Below, piece after piece: positions 12,197-22,700 of a stretch of DNA of 64,000 nucleotides. Under the pieces are notes generated by a model. That model did not search any database and was not told where the DNA came from. It saw nothing but the letters and a program-made list of their open reading frames with translations. The position numbers were made by a program, and so were the translations under genes. The stretch's first letter is position 1. Every line of letters starts with the position of its first letter. Source of the DNA: Straminergon stramineum (taxonomy: Eukaryota > Streptophyta > Bryopsida > Hypnales > Calliergonaceae). The stretch is taken from the NCBI GenBank assembly GCA_963920665.1, contig OY987272.1, forward strand, positions 13,769,001 to 13,833,000. The letters are read 5' to 3'.

Positions 12197-12445
12197 TTAA
12201 CCCACGAGCGTCCCAGCGCCCCAAATATGGCCTTCCAAAAGTGATAGGTTGCCATGTTTGACTATTGTAATCTTTTCAATAGCACGATGAAATCATTTGT
12301 CCTTTCCTTCACAACTCCAGGCATATCTTCACTACCAATCCGTGTGGTCAATTTATGTGGATCTTGTTTTGGGTGACAATTTGATTAGAATGAGTTGAGA
12401 AGGGTTTGTATTTTGGTAAACATGCTTTGGGCACTTAGGGGTTAA
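12197..12445. mobile_element. Probable small TTAA-ended element
   Basis: About 249 bp. Left TTAA-CCCACGAGCGTCCC, right GGGCACTTAGGGG-TTAA. The terminal match is imperfect beyond the first seven bases, so membership is tentative. Confidence 0.45.
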
Positions 12446-13255
12446 TTCATTTGGGGTAACCACACCTTCTTCACCCCATTCTCAATCTTCAGAGAATGGG
12501 AGCGTGGCACTCTTTGTTGGCTCTTTGTGTCTTGTGGAGGTCCCATTATCTGAAGAATGAGAATGGATATTAATTATGTCCCTCTGGAGATGAATAATGG
12601 ACGTCAAGAAGGTTTTGCTGAAGAATTTTTGACAACTCTGTGGCTCACATTCACCTTACATCTCACATTTTTGTTTTGCTACATCCCAAGTTTTGCTCTC
12701 GCATTTTTCATCATGCGTTTTGAGGCACCTAAGCCTTCAGCACACCATTCATTCATGTGCCACATGCATGTTTTGCACCGTATGCATGGGTAAATATGAT
12801 TTTTTAATTATCCATTCTCATTCTTCCTCAACTAGGGAAGGGGTGTCACACCTTCTTCATGGTTTTTTGGCTCCTAATTGGCTCCTCTTTTCTCTCCACA
12901 ACTTCTCATTTTTCATAGAAATTCCAGATTCGGAGAGGGTGTGACTATCCTATTGTAAGCCAATGGAATTGGGAAAAAAAAATTTAATTTCTATTTCAAA
13001 ACATTGGTTAAAAAACCAGTGAAATTTTTTATAAAATTTCTATTTTGAAAAAAAAATACAAAAACAAACAAACTCTGTATTTGAAAAAACAATTAAATAT
13101 TGTAAAATTCAAAAAATATCCCAAACGCTAAGTCATAGGGTTTTCTACAATAAAAATTCCAAATCATAATCTTTTTTTCAATTGTTTCTATACACGATCT
13201 TTAGAGTTTTTATTTCCCAAACATAAAAAAGTCAATTTATCACGCACACAATAAA
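12446..13255. other. Intergenic, nothing recognised
   Basis: Slightly higher complexity at 12450-12950, with overlapping ORFs of about 80 codons in two frames and no recognisable domain. AT-rich homopolymer runs follow. Confidence 0.4.
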
Positions 13256-13483
13256 TTAACCTTGTAACGAAGTTGCAACCTAAAAGTGTATGATGGGATG
13301 ACAAGGAACCTTGTATGTAAAGTAGGAGTGCAAATGTTCATCCTTGGAATTTTGTGTAAAAGAGGAAGAGTTGTATCTAGTAGTTTGACCTCCAATGAGT
13401 GCTCTTGTTTTTATAAGCAAATGATTCACGCGATACCAAAAAGGATGATTTCCACAATGACCAACCTGTCATTCCAGGATTAA
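13256..13483 (+). mobile_element. 230-bp TTAA-ended MITE, copy 1
   Basis: 228 bp between TTAA (13256) and TTAA (13480). The interior shares 'GTTCATCCTTGGAATTTTGTG', 'TTTGACCTCCAATGAGT' and 'GATGATTTCCACA' with copies at 38727-40274 and 54358-54583. Confidence 0.7.
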
Positions 13484-14284
13484 ATTATCACCCTAATTGG
13501 ATCTCTCATTTTCTTAAACCCATTGAATGAATAATAACTTGCTCCCATTCAAAAGTTTGACATCCTTAACTAAATTCTAAATGCTCAACCATTCACCTAA
13601 TGAATAATGAATGTTTTGAAAAATACCTTGAAAGGGAGCTCTTGCCAAGGAAGATCAAATACTACATCAATAGAATGAAGAAAGGATGTTTTATAAGAAT
13701 CAATTGGAAATCAAAAAAATAATCAATTATTGGTACATAATTATCTACTATTTGAGTTATTATTATTTATCATGATTTTTAAGATTCACCTTATAGGAGC
13801 TTTACATTAGTCATAAAGAGCCAAGACAAATAATTGTCTTTGCCATTTCCCTTGGCTGAGAGTCAAGGACCAAGAGACGATTTATCATCTATAGGTCACC
13901 TCCAATTGTGTGAAGTGAACTTTGAACGGGAAAAGGAGGACATTGATTTCTTTCATGCATTTCCAAAAAAGGCAAATTTGATCATTTACTCTTGCATTTC
14001 CTTCTATTTTTACATCCTCTCTTTTACATATTTCACGTCTCTTGCCACTGCACAAGCTTGAATTGCATCCTCAAATTTTTACAACCATCCAAATATGTAA
14101 TTTGTTCTACATGTTCATAGTCACAATGAGGAACTTCCATCACTATGATAATAATCATAGATTTGAAAAAAATGGACAAAAAAATTATAAACATCTACAA
14201 TCAATTTTTAATTGACTATTGTCTCTAAGTTCAATTCTTGGTCACTCAAATATTGCAATCACAGAAACTTTTTGGGTGGCTTTG
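13484..14284. other. AT-rich intergenic, nothing recognised
   Basis: Contains only a 75-codon ORF (13834-14061) with no recognisable motif. Confidence 0.4.
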
Positions 14285-15345
14285 TTGCAACCCCTAAATG
14301 ACCTTGAAATCTTATCATTTTTGGAAATAAAAAATTGCAAGCCATCTCTTCATTCGATGAGGTTGTGATAATTTCTTTCTTCTTGACCTTGTATAAAGTG
14401 TAATTGGATTGATTCAATGAGAGTAAAAAAAACACTTTTGGCTACGACCCTTGGTTACTAATTGAATATAGACACCTATGACCAACATTTCCCACAATGT
14501 GACACCTACATTTGGACCAATAAATGTCACAAAATTTTAGATGTTGAATACACAAGATGCATACAATCCAAACATGAGAGTCTATAAGAGCTTAGTGTTA
14601 GTTTTTTTTGGTGCATCTAGAAACAAGAGTTTGAAACTTTATAACTTATTCAAACAATATCCAAATAATGCATGCTAAATTGCCTTGGAATCCTTATTCA
14701 ATTGCCAATAAGTTTCAATAAAATTAATTTGTGTTTATTTCTCATAGAAAATATTTTTGTCTACATGGAAAGGTTTGATTCATTCTAATTGGACTAGTGA
14801 TGAAAAAGTTATGGACAATCTTGTTTTTCGGGCAATCTAAGCATCTTCTTGAAAAAATAACTTATATGATTCATTTTTTAATGCAATTTTCACAATTTTT
14901 CAAAACAAGAGTTTAGTAGGGGCTAGTTTGCTTACTAGAATAATCTCGTCGCTGGGATTATTGTGTCCAATTCATTCTTAAATCTATTAACAATTTTATT
15001 ATTCTTACAATCTCATATCTACTTCTACTCAACCATTTTTTTAAAGAATAAAAATGAAGTGTGTGTTTTTTGAATTTTTTTCCTAGACTTTCAACTCAAT
15101 TCTTCAATAGAAAATTTCTTCAATTCAATATTGGTAGTACAAAATTTTTAAACATTCAAGAAGATTCAAAGCTTGAAAATCTAGTCAAGCAAGGTGCTAA
15201 AAAATAAAAGGTTTTCTTCAATTCAAATATGAATATCTTGCAATCCACATGGTCAAAGTTTTTGAAATTTCTTCCACATATCTTTATACTATGGTAGACT
15301 ACTACAAGATCCTACAATTATATATGCAAAAAAATTAAATTTTGA
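14285..15345. mobile_element. Fragments of type-A (reversed) and type-C TTAA elements
   Basis: Begins with a decayed left end (CAACCCCTAAATGACC). Sequence at 14745-15150 is the reverse complement of the middle of the 9885-10814 copy (for example around 'GAATAATCTCGTCGCTGGG'), and 15190-15330 resembles the 3' part of type C ('ATATCTTGCAATCCACATGG'). It is a mosaic of old insertions. Confidence 0.55.
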
Positions 15346-15554
15346 AAACAACTCTCTCAAATCTTGTATCTCTAGATTCAAAGCCTAAATGCCCCCTTCT
15401 CCAGTCTCCACACGTTCCTCCATACAAAATTTTTGTTCTACGAATGAAGTTGACCTAGCCTTCAACATAACATTGTTATTAACCACTCCATGATCTTCCC
15501 TATGTTGGGATTCTAGGACAGTATTATACTTTGCTAGATGACCTAGGAGAGACT

Positions 15555-15683
15555 TAAAATATGTTCGCACTTGGTATTAAGGGTGATGTGGCAATGTGAA
15601 TCCAGTCTAGAAATAGGTTTGAATTCGTTTCGAAGACCATTAGTAACAATACTCTTTAACATCAAGTGCAAACATACCTTTAT
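15555..15683 (+). mobile_element. Short TIR element (MITE), copy 1 of an inverted pair
   Basis: About 129 bp. The end ATATGTTCGCACTTGGTATTAA is an inverted match of TTAACATCAAGTGCAAACATACC at the other end. The same element occurs reversed at 16109-16250. Confidence 0.65.
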
Positions 15684-16108
15684 TAGCAAGAAATGAGGGT
15701 GCTTGAGGAGCCAATGAAGACAATTTTGTTCAATTTGGGTCCCCTTTTAAAGATGCAAAACGGACCCTTCCCTCATTGCTAAACATTGTCATGATCCCCA
15801 CAAGTGTGTATTTGAATTCCCCCCCAAAGGAATCTGCAGCAACAGAAGTAACTAAGTCAATTGAAGGCCACTGCCCCCCGTCACAACTTTCGTCACCACC
15901 GTTTTATTTATCAGTCATCTTCAAGATTTCTTACATCTCCCTTTTTAAAAAAAATTTAATTTTTAAAAAGAAGAAAAACAAAGTTTGGGGTTGGGTACAA
16001 TTGTAAAAAATGGAGAGAAGCCCTGCAATTACTAACTTAGCTGTTTCGTGATCTCTTTCCTTGTGATCACAGTTAGGTGAGGCAGCGGCACCTAATAACT
16101 TAAGCTTA
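15684..16108. other. Spacer between two inverted MITE copies
   Basis: Contains a 76-codon ORF (15776-16006) that runs into poly-A-rich sequence. No recognised function. Confidence 0.4.
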
Positions 16109-16250
16109 AAAGGTATGTAAGGTATGTCCGCACGTGGTGTTAAAGAGTGTTGTTAGTGATGGTCTTTGGAATGAATTTAGACCTACTTCTGGACTGGATT
16201 CACATTCATTTGCCACATCAGCCCTAACATCAAGTGTGAACATACCTTTT
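16109..16250 (-). mobile_element. Short TIR element (MITE), copy 2
   Basis: About 142 bp, opposite orientation to 15555-15683. The blocks 'GTGATGGTCTTTGGAATGAAT' and 'GGACTGGATTCACATT' are reverse complements of that copy. A 10-base duplication (AAGGTATGT twice) sits at the left end. Confidence 0.65.
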
Positions 16251-16301
16251 AGAGGAAGAGGAAGTAAAGTAGATTAGTTTGTTACAACCCAAATTTGCTA
16301 T

Positions 16302-16499
16302 CTACACATGAAATAGGGATTTTAAGTGGACTTATACTAATTAATTGACATTTCACACTATATAAATATCTTCTTTTATTGTACATCAATAGTTATTGAA
16401 AGTGTTCTAGGGATGTACATCATGTTTCAAACATCTACAGTTTTCCACAGTAAGTTCCTTTAATTTTTTGGTCCCCTTCAGACCCCTATTCAATGTAGG
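16302..16499 (+). mobile_element. 190-bp TIR element, copy 1 (partner 35742-35935)
   Basis: Ends resemble CTACAYTGAATAGGGRT. The interior block 'GGATGTACATCATGTTTCAAAC' is found in reverse complement in the partner. No coding potential. Confidence 0.6.
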
Positions 16500-17228
16500 T
16501 ACCTTGGAGAAGCTATTTGTCAAATTGTATATTTTTTAGAGATTGAAAAGTTTGAGATAAGCCATTTATAAAAAGAATAAAGATGTTCGGACAAGAAATT
16601 AATTTTTTGTGTGATTTAAAATTTTTTGTTGGGACTAAATTGGTGAAATGCGGGTAGACCTATACTAATCTACACACTAATGTATCCCCTCCCTTGGTGC
16701 ATTGCTTTGATGCCAAAGAGTTGCAAAGATTGTGGTATCAAATGGGTGACTAATGTAAATGTGAAGGTCTAGTAGATGTTGGAATTCAGGGATTGACAAC
16801 ATTGGGTTGTTCTACCTTAGTGGTTATTTTGATGAATTGATCCTAGTAAGATTATATTGTCCCTTTGAAGTTAGTTAAGGTTAAGATAATCCCTCTTCAG
16901 TGTGAATACATCCTTTAGTAGACTACTCATATAAAGAAGACAATGTTGAAATTTTCAAATATGCAACAGTTGCACTTCTCAAGGTGGGGATGCACCAATG
17001 TGCTTTATTTTGTTCCATGGAGGAATTCTACCATCTTGGAAAGATCTGGCCGGATTGCAGAATCAAAACTCATATCAATGGAGCATACTTTCTATTATTA
17101 AACACATATTTTATTTTTATTGAATCTTACTTGGCAAGTGAAAGAGGATCCCCAAACACTCCAGCACACATTATCTGCATGGGCACTGTTTGACTAAGAC
17201 ATGAAATTTCAAAGTTGATGGACTCTAG
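16500..17228. other. Intergenic, nothing recognised
   Basis: Short ORFs only (for example 16984-17193). No repeat boundary seen. Confidence 0.4.
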
Positions 17229-17700
17229 GTGTACGAAGACAAACACGAGGCTCTCCTCTTACGCTCACATGTGGTGCTCCCGCATTTTGCGTCATCAAGA
17301 TCTGGGTTTCTGTGCCACTTTCTCTTCCAAATGGACGCTTCCTTTCTAGCCAGTCATGAAGATGATTTCGGGTGCACATACCTTGCGTATCTCATTCTCC
17401 CAGTCCATAAAAAACCCACTTGGGCCATCGCCGTTGGAGGTCGCGCATGAAAGATCGCCCTCCTTGAACACCTTCAACACATAGACTTTTTCTTAGGAGG
17501 AAACATAAAGTTCATTGAATCTTCGACGTCAAGGATTTCGATCGGCTGGACCGCCTTCGGCAATCGTTCGGTCCAGAAAACCAGGCTAACTTGAATATCG
17601 GAACAGCCGCAAACGTGCACAGCGCATCGAACATTCACAGAGCATCGTACATTCCAGCCTCGGAATGAAATCCTGACTACCAGGGTTTTCTTTTTGGAAC
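17229..17700 (+). other. GC-richer tract with two coding-like blocks, unassigned
   Basis: 17229-17450 is a 73-codon ORF. In another frame, about 17508-17668, a further 50-odd codons are open with a balanced residue mix (Asp/Arg rich, then Asn/Ala/Ser rich) ending in TGA. A change of frame plus a pyrimidine-AG near 17495 would allow two exons, but I see no clear donor. Base composition differs from the AT-rich DNA to the left. It may be an old gene fragment, a gene I do not recognise, or simply the outer promoter region of the ABC gene. Confidence 0.25.
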
Positions 17701-18710
17701 AGTACCTGACGTAATTCCGGAGAGACGGAGTATAGCCGGGGAGAATGTTCAATGTTCGGGGGGAACCGCCTGTTATCATAGTTGATTGTTAGCCGGTGGA
17801 ATCGGGAAAAGAATCGGTTGCAATTTGGAAACATTGGAAAAAGACCTGTGAAGAAATCTGCTCCGTATAGAATTTCCTATTCGGAGTAACTGATAGAGAA
17901 AAAGCAGACTTGCGGGCAGATTGAATATGGGATTTAAAGGACAATATCTTAGCTGGTAAAAGTCAACAAAATCCGGAACGCTAGTCTGACCAGCTCAAAT
18001 CTGTCTGAGAGTGCGAAATTTCGCAACCCCCCAAACCACAGCCTATTCTTACCACCCCATGTCGCCAGGTCTCATTAAACTTAACTCGTGGGCGTGAAGA
18101 TACTCCCGCTCGTTCACTTTCTCCTGCAACTTCCGATCCCTCCGAATCTACCGTACAATTGGAGGTATGGCACTGTACAGTAATCTTTTTGCAATTTCCC
18201 AGCAGTCTTACGTTATTAAAGCAGTGGTGAGGAAGCGAGGACATGGAACAAACTAATAAATGAAAATACAGGAAAATTACATTGAAATACAGTCTCGACA
18301 CCTCGGAAACTTTTTCTATCAAGCCAAGGCGAACCTCACTCATTCCTATCATCAAAGGAACTTGTGCTGCGGGAGCTTTGGAGACTGCCTGCCTGTGCTT
18401 TCTTATTACTTTCAAGGAATCAGTTCCAAGGAACACTCACAAGAATTTAAGGTAGGTGAAGAGATGGTTGATGAGTATCATGGCGCTGTCAATCTGGCAC
18501 CCACCCGTACTCTATGCAACACTTGAAGTGCACGGTGATGGCAGTTCCTGTCCAGCTTCCCAATTACCTCCACAGATTGGGATTCCCAAGTTTCGAAGAC
18601 CATGAGGTGGGCTTCTGGGGCACTTTCATGCTTTTGGTTTCACAAGTCGGTATCTTTTTGGATTAACGGTAGTTTTTGGAAGTGGAATGGTGACACGGGA
18701 TCCATGTGTT
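17701..18710. other. Upstream region of the ABCG gene, no gene recognised
   Basis: Mixed-composition DNA. Overlapping ORFs on both strands (for example a 151-codon minus ORF at 17981-18436) show no recognisable domain, and I do not call them. Confidence 0.4.
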
Positions 18711-18716
18711 TTTGGG

Positions 18717-18723
18717 TATAAAT
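18717..18723 (+). promoter_or_regulatory. Candidate TATA box for the ABCG gene
   Basis: TATAAAT at 18717, about 1.07 kb upstream of the ATG. It would imply a long or spliced leader. A second TATATA lies at about 19292 inside the first tandem repeat unit, and either could be used. Confidence 0.3.
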
Positions 18724-18770
18724 GCATGTTGTGAGCAGAAGCTCTTTTGTGATGTGGCTCTCACTCACGG

Positions 18771-18801
18771 GAGAGCGCGAGAGAGGAGTCTCTCGCTCTC
18801 T
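18771..18801. repeat. GAGA-type short hairpin
   Basis: GAGAGCGCGAGAGAGGAGTC followed by CTCTCGCTCTC: near-perfect inverted repeat of about 13 bp per arm, in the presumed leader or promoter of the ABCG gene. Confidence 0.6.
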
Positions 18802-19240
18802 TGGACGTCACAAAGTGTGCTTGTTGGCTTTGAGCTGACTACCTGAAGGGAGCTCAAACCACAGCATCAGGTGTGTGGAAGCTAGCGCTTTTCGAATGTG
18901 TGGGTTCTTTTGAGTAATGTGATGGTTTGGCAGCTACTTGTGTTGTTGTGTTATCAAGTCTCTAGTTTCTCAGACTTTTGCTGTGAAGTTGCGTAATTTG
19001 CATGCACTCGGCGTAATTTTCGAAGGTGGATTGCTCCTTGGGTGACATCACTATGGGGACAAAATGTATCAGTGGTGTACGATTCAGGGGTTGTTGTTAC
19101 CTTGGTAGTACTCGTCGTGTGCCTGGGAACCAACAACGCATTTCTAGAATTGTGAATGGTGGCGATGAAGCTAAGGAGTTAAGAAATTCTACTAGACTGG
19201 TTCGATCACTTGCACGTAGAACCAAAATTGTGAAAAGTGG

Positions 19241-19717
19241 TAGCTTAGAATTTGAGCTGCGGCGCGTGCCAGGGGCTTGTTTGACGACGAAAGCTTTATA
19301 TAGAAACTTTCGGCTTGCGACCTGCACAGTGAGATTCTGGGAGTGCGCAATGGGGTTGGGGCGCTTAGAATTTGATTTGCAGCGCGCGTGCAAGGGGCTT
19401 GTTTCACGATGCTCGCTCTATCTAGAGATTTTCGGCTTGCGACGTGCTCGGTGAGATTCTGAAAGTGGGCAACTAGATCGAATTGCTTAGAATTTGAGCT
19501 GCAACGTACACAAGGGGCTTGTTTCACGATGCTCGCTCTAGCTACAGATTTTCGCCTTGCGACGTCCACGCTGCGATTCTAATAGTGCGCAATTGCGATC
19601 CGGTGCTACTTACAACTGGAGCTGCGACGCGCGCCAGGGACTTGTTTCACGATGAAAGAGACTTTCGCCTTGCGACGTCCGCGTTGCAATTCTGAGCGTG
19701 CCCATAATGTGATCATG
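19241..19717 (+). repeat. Four tandem 120-bp repeats just upstream of ABCG start
   Basis: Units begin near 19241, 19361, 19482 and 19602 at a spacing of 120-121 bp. Each contains a GCTTAGAATTTGAGCTGC-like head, 'GGGCTTGTTTCACGATG' and a 'TTTCGSCTTGCGACGT' tail. The last three carry an ACGT core (GCGACGTSC); the first reads GCGACCTGC. The array ends about 75 bases before the ATG, so it is in the promoter or 5' UTR. The ORFs it produces on both strands are by-products of the repeat. Confidence 0.9.
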
Positions 19718-19793
19718 GCTGCAGGTGACACAACCCTTTCCACGACCCTAGCCGAATAGGATTGCTGGTGACAAGCGTTCGTACTGCGAGACA

Positions 19794-22700
19794 ATGTCGA
19801 CTGAGAAAATGGAGAAAGAACAGAAAGAAGACGTGGAGCTCGCCACCTGGGAAGCCGAATCCCCTCACATCACAACAGCCGGCCGCACCTCCAACGGCGG
19901 CTCCCGCCGCCACTCCCTCTCCCGCAGCCTTCGCTACGGCAGCACTCGCCATAGCAATGTGTCCGCCTCCGCCCGCAGCCTCGGCTACTTCGGCGGCTCC
20001 AACCCCTTCGAAGCCGGGGGCTCGTCCCGGGAGAACGACGAGGAGGAGCTCAAGTGGGCGGCTTTCGAGAAGCTGCCTACGTACAACCGACTACGAACGT
20101 CCGTCTTCCAGAAAGACACGGGATCCATTAGGCATGTGGATGTGAAGGACCTCTCCACGGTGGATTTCAACCGGTTGTTGCTGAAGATTAATAATGTGGG
20201 AGATGAGGAGGAGGAGCAGCTGTTAAGGAAAGTGAGGAGGAGGCTGGATCGAGTGGGGATTGTGCTGCCGACGGTAGAAGTGCGCTATGAGAATTTGTCG
20301 ATTAAGGCGAATTGTCATGTGGGGGACAGGGGGTTGCCGACCTTGTCGAATGTGGTGAGGGATATTGTGGAGAGCGCTCTGGATTTCGTGAAAATCCTGC
20401 CGTCAAGGAAACGGGTTTGGCCCTCACCCCAGGACTCTGTTTTCTGAAAATTTCGTAAGATTGTACATGTTCGTAGTGCCAGCTACTTGCAAAGTATAAG
20501 CTTTTGTGTGTAATCAGTTGTGTGAGTTGTGCGACCTGGCGGTGACGACTTTGGACAATGTCTTGCTCGAATCTCTATTGCTCTGTGTTTTCGGGATTTT
20601 TCATAAGATTGTACTCGTGGTTTTCATGAACTTGCACTGTATGGACTTTCAGTTTTAATCAGTTGTGAGTTGTGCGACCAGGTGCTGACGATTTTGGACA
20701 ATGTGAGCGGATCCCTGAAACCTGGGAGCATGACGTTGCTGCTGGGGCCGCCGAGCGCTGGGAAGACGACGCTATTGCTGGCGCTTGCTGGGAAGCTGGA
20801 TCACGGTCTGAAAGTGAAGGGGAGCGTCACTTATAACGGGCACAGTCTTAAGGAATTTGTGCCCCAGAAAACGTCTGCGTACGTGAGCCAGAATGATCTC
20901 CATGTCGGGGAACTCACCGTGCGGGAGACGCTGGACTTCTCTGCTCACGTTCAAGGCGTTGGCCCTCAATACGGTACTCCACCTCGGCACTGTAATAAAA
21001 TGATTAATTCAATTACTCATATCATGAAACACGTAATTCAAATGGTTACGAATCTTCTATTGCCAGAATCAGTGAAGAAAGTTGTATGCGTTGGTCGAAA
21101 ATGATAAAAATTGGAGAAAAGAAACGCTCCTTACGATCCACTCGAAGATCTACTGCTGAAATGAACATGAGGTACAAATATTCATGAATTTGATATGATA
21201 GTTCGAGTGATCACAGTGTGGAACTCATAATTCAGATGAGGTTTATTTTTTATATCACTAGGATCAGTAAAGATCAGGGTGTGTGCCGGTGAAGACTTAT
21301 TAGTAATTTGACAAAAGATAGTCCCCTTACTTTCTACACAAAACTGCTTTTAAGGAAAACGTGAGCCCAGGTTTCTGGGATTAGCTCCCGCCATTGCTTT
21401 TTAGAACCGTCCTTTGGAACTTATGCCACTCTTGTGACGGTGCAGAGATTCTTGAGGAGCTCACCAAGCGGGAAAAAGAAGCTGGGTTTAGGCCTGAAGC
21501 TGATGTTGACACGTATATGAAAGTGAGAACCTGCGATTTGAAGCCCAGTCTTAGCATTGCATGAATTTGTATTGTAGTTTGATAGCAAGTCGTATGATTT
21601 TCAAGTTTTCGGAATCTTAATTTGGTTTTATGTGCAGGCATTGGCTATGCCAGGGAATCAGGGTAGTCTCGCGGTGGAGTATACCTTGCGGGTGAGCGCT
21701 TGCTTCCTGGCCATTCCTGTTCTTACACTTCCTGATTTATGAGACTTTGTGCATCGGGTCTAAGCTTATAAGGCTGGATACAGTGTTTTTTAATCCCAGT
21801 TTATTTGGTTTGCATTCACTTTTGTTGAACGAAGTTGCCTTGATCACTTTAATTTGTATCATTCTGCTTTCCCACTTGAAAATGATTGCATCAAATCAAT
21901 TTTCTGGTTCCTCCATTTTCTTAGGGTGTGTGCTGATCTTACATTGTGGGTGTTTTGTCTGTGTATAGATGCTGGGACTGGACATATGTGCAGACACCAT
22001 AGTCGGCGATGAAATGCGGCGTGGAATCTCCGGGGGTCAGAAGAAGCGTGTGACTACAGGTAAGCGCAGTGCTTGCAATTAGGGTTAACTGCAAGCCTTG
22101 TCGTCGTCGTTGTCGTCGTCGTTGTCGTCGTCGTTGTCGTGTTGCTCCGAAATCATTTCTTTCTTGTCTAGGAAATCTTTACTCTGCTAAAACATTTCAG
22201 AGAACCTTTTTTCCTTAGAAATCTGTTCTGTCTTTATCCAAGAACTCTGCTCTGCCATGACACTCTAGAATTACATGCCTTGTTGAGCCCCCTCTGATTT
22301 GACATGAAAGGAATCTCTCACACGAAAATGAAATCCTTGTTTGCAACACTGAGCTCGATTAGAGCAAGCGAGAGGTCTCCTCTCCTAGTCAATGTGCTAT
22401 TGTCTTGATGAGAGTATGTGAGAATAATAATTTTGCTTGATTTTCTTTGATTTGACACGACATTGCACTAAGTAACGGAAGTACTTGGTACAAGCCGATC
22501 AAATTCACTGCTTCTCAAGATTGTTATGGCTGTAATTGAGCCTACAACCCTAATCCTCTTTTGTTCAGGGGAAATGATTGTCGGCCCCATGAAGGTGCTC
22601 TTCATGGACGAGATCTCAACAGGTCTAGACAGCTCCACGACATTCAACATCGTGAAAAACTTACGCAGATTCACACACGAACTCTCTGCCACAGTCCTCA

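Noticed and set aside
17981..18436. 151-codon minus-strand ORF
   Set aside because: No recognised domain, ambiguous composition, overlapping ORF on the other strand, and no promoter or splice support.
19026..19569. ORFs of 142 codons (plus) and 125 codons (minus) as genes
   Set aside because: Both are created by the 120-bp tandem repeat, whose period of 120 is a multiple of three, and the peptides simply repeat with the array.
19762..20145. 127-codon plus-strand ORF, Pro/Ala/Ser rich
   Set aside because: It overlaps exon 1 of the transporter in another frame; the GC-rich coding sequence causes it.
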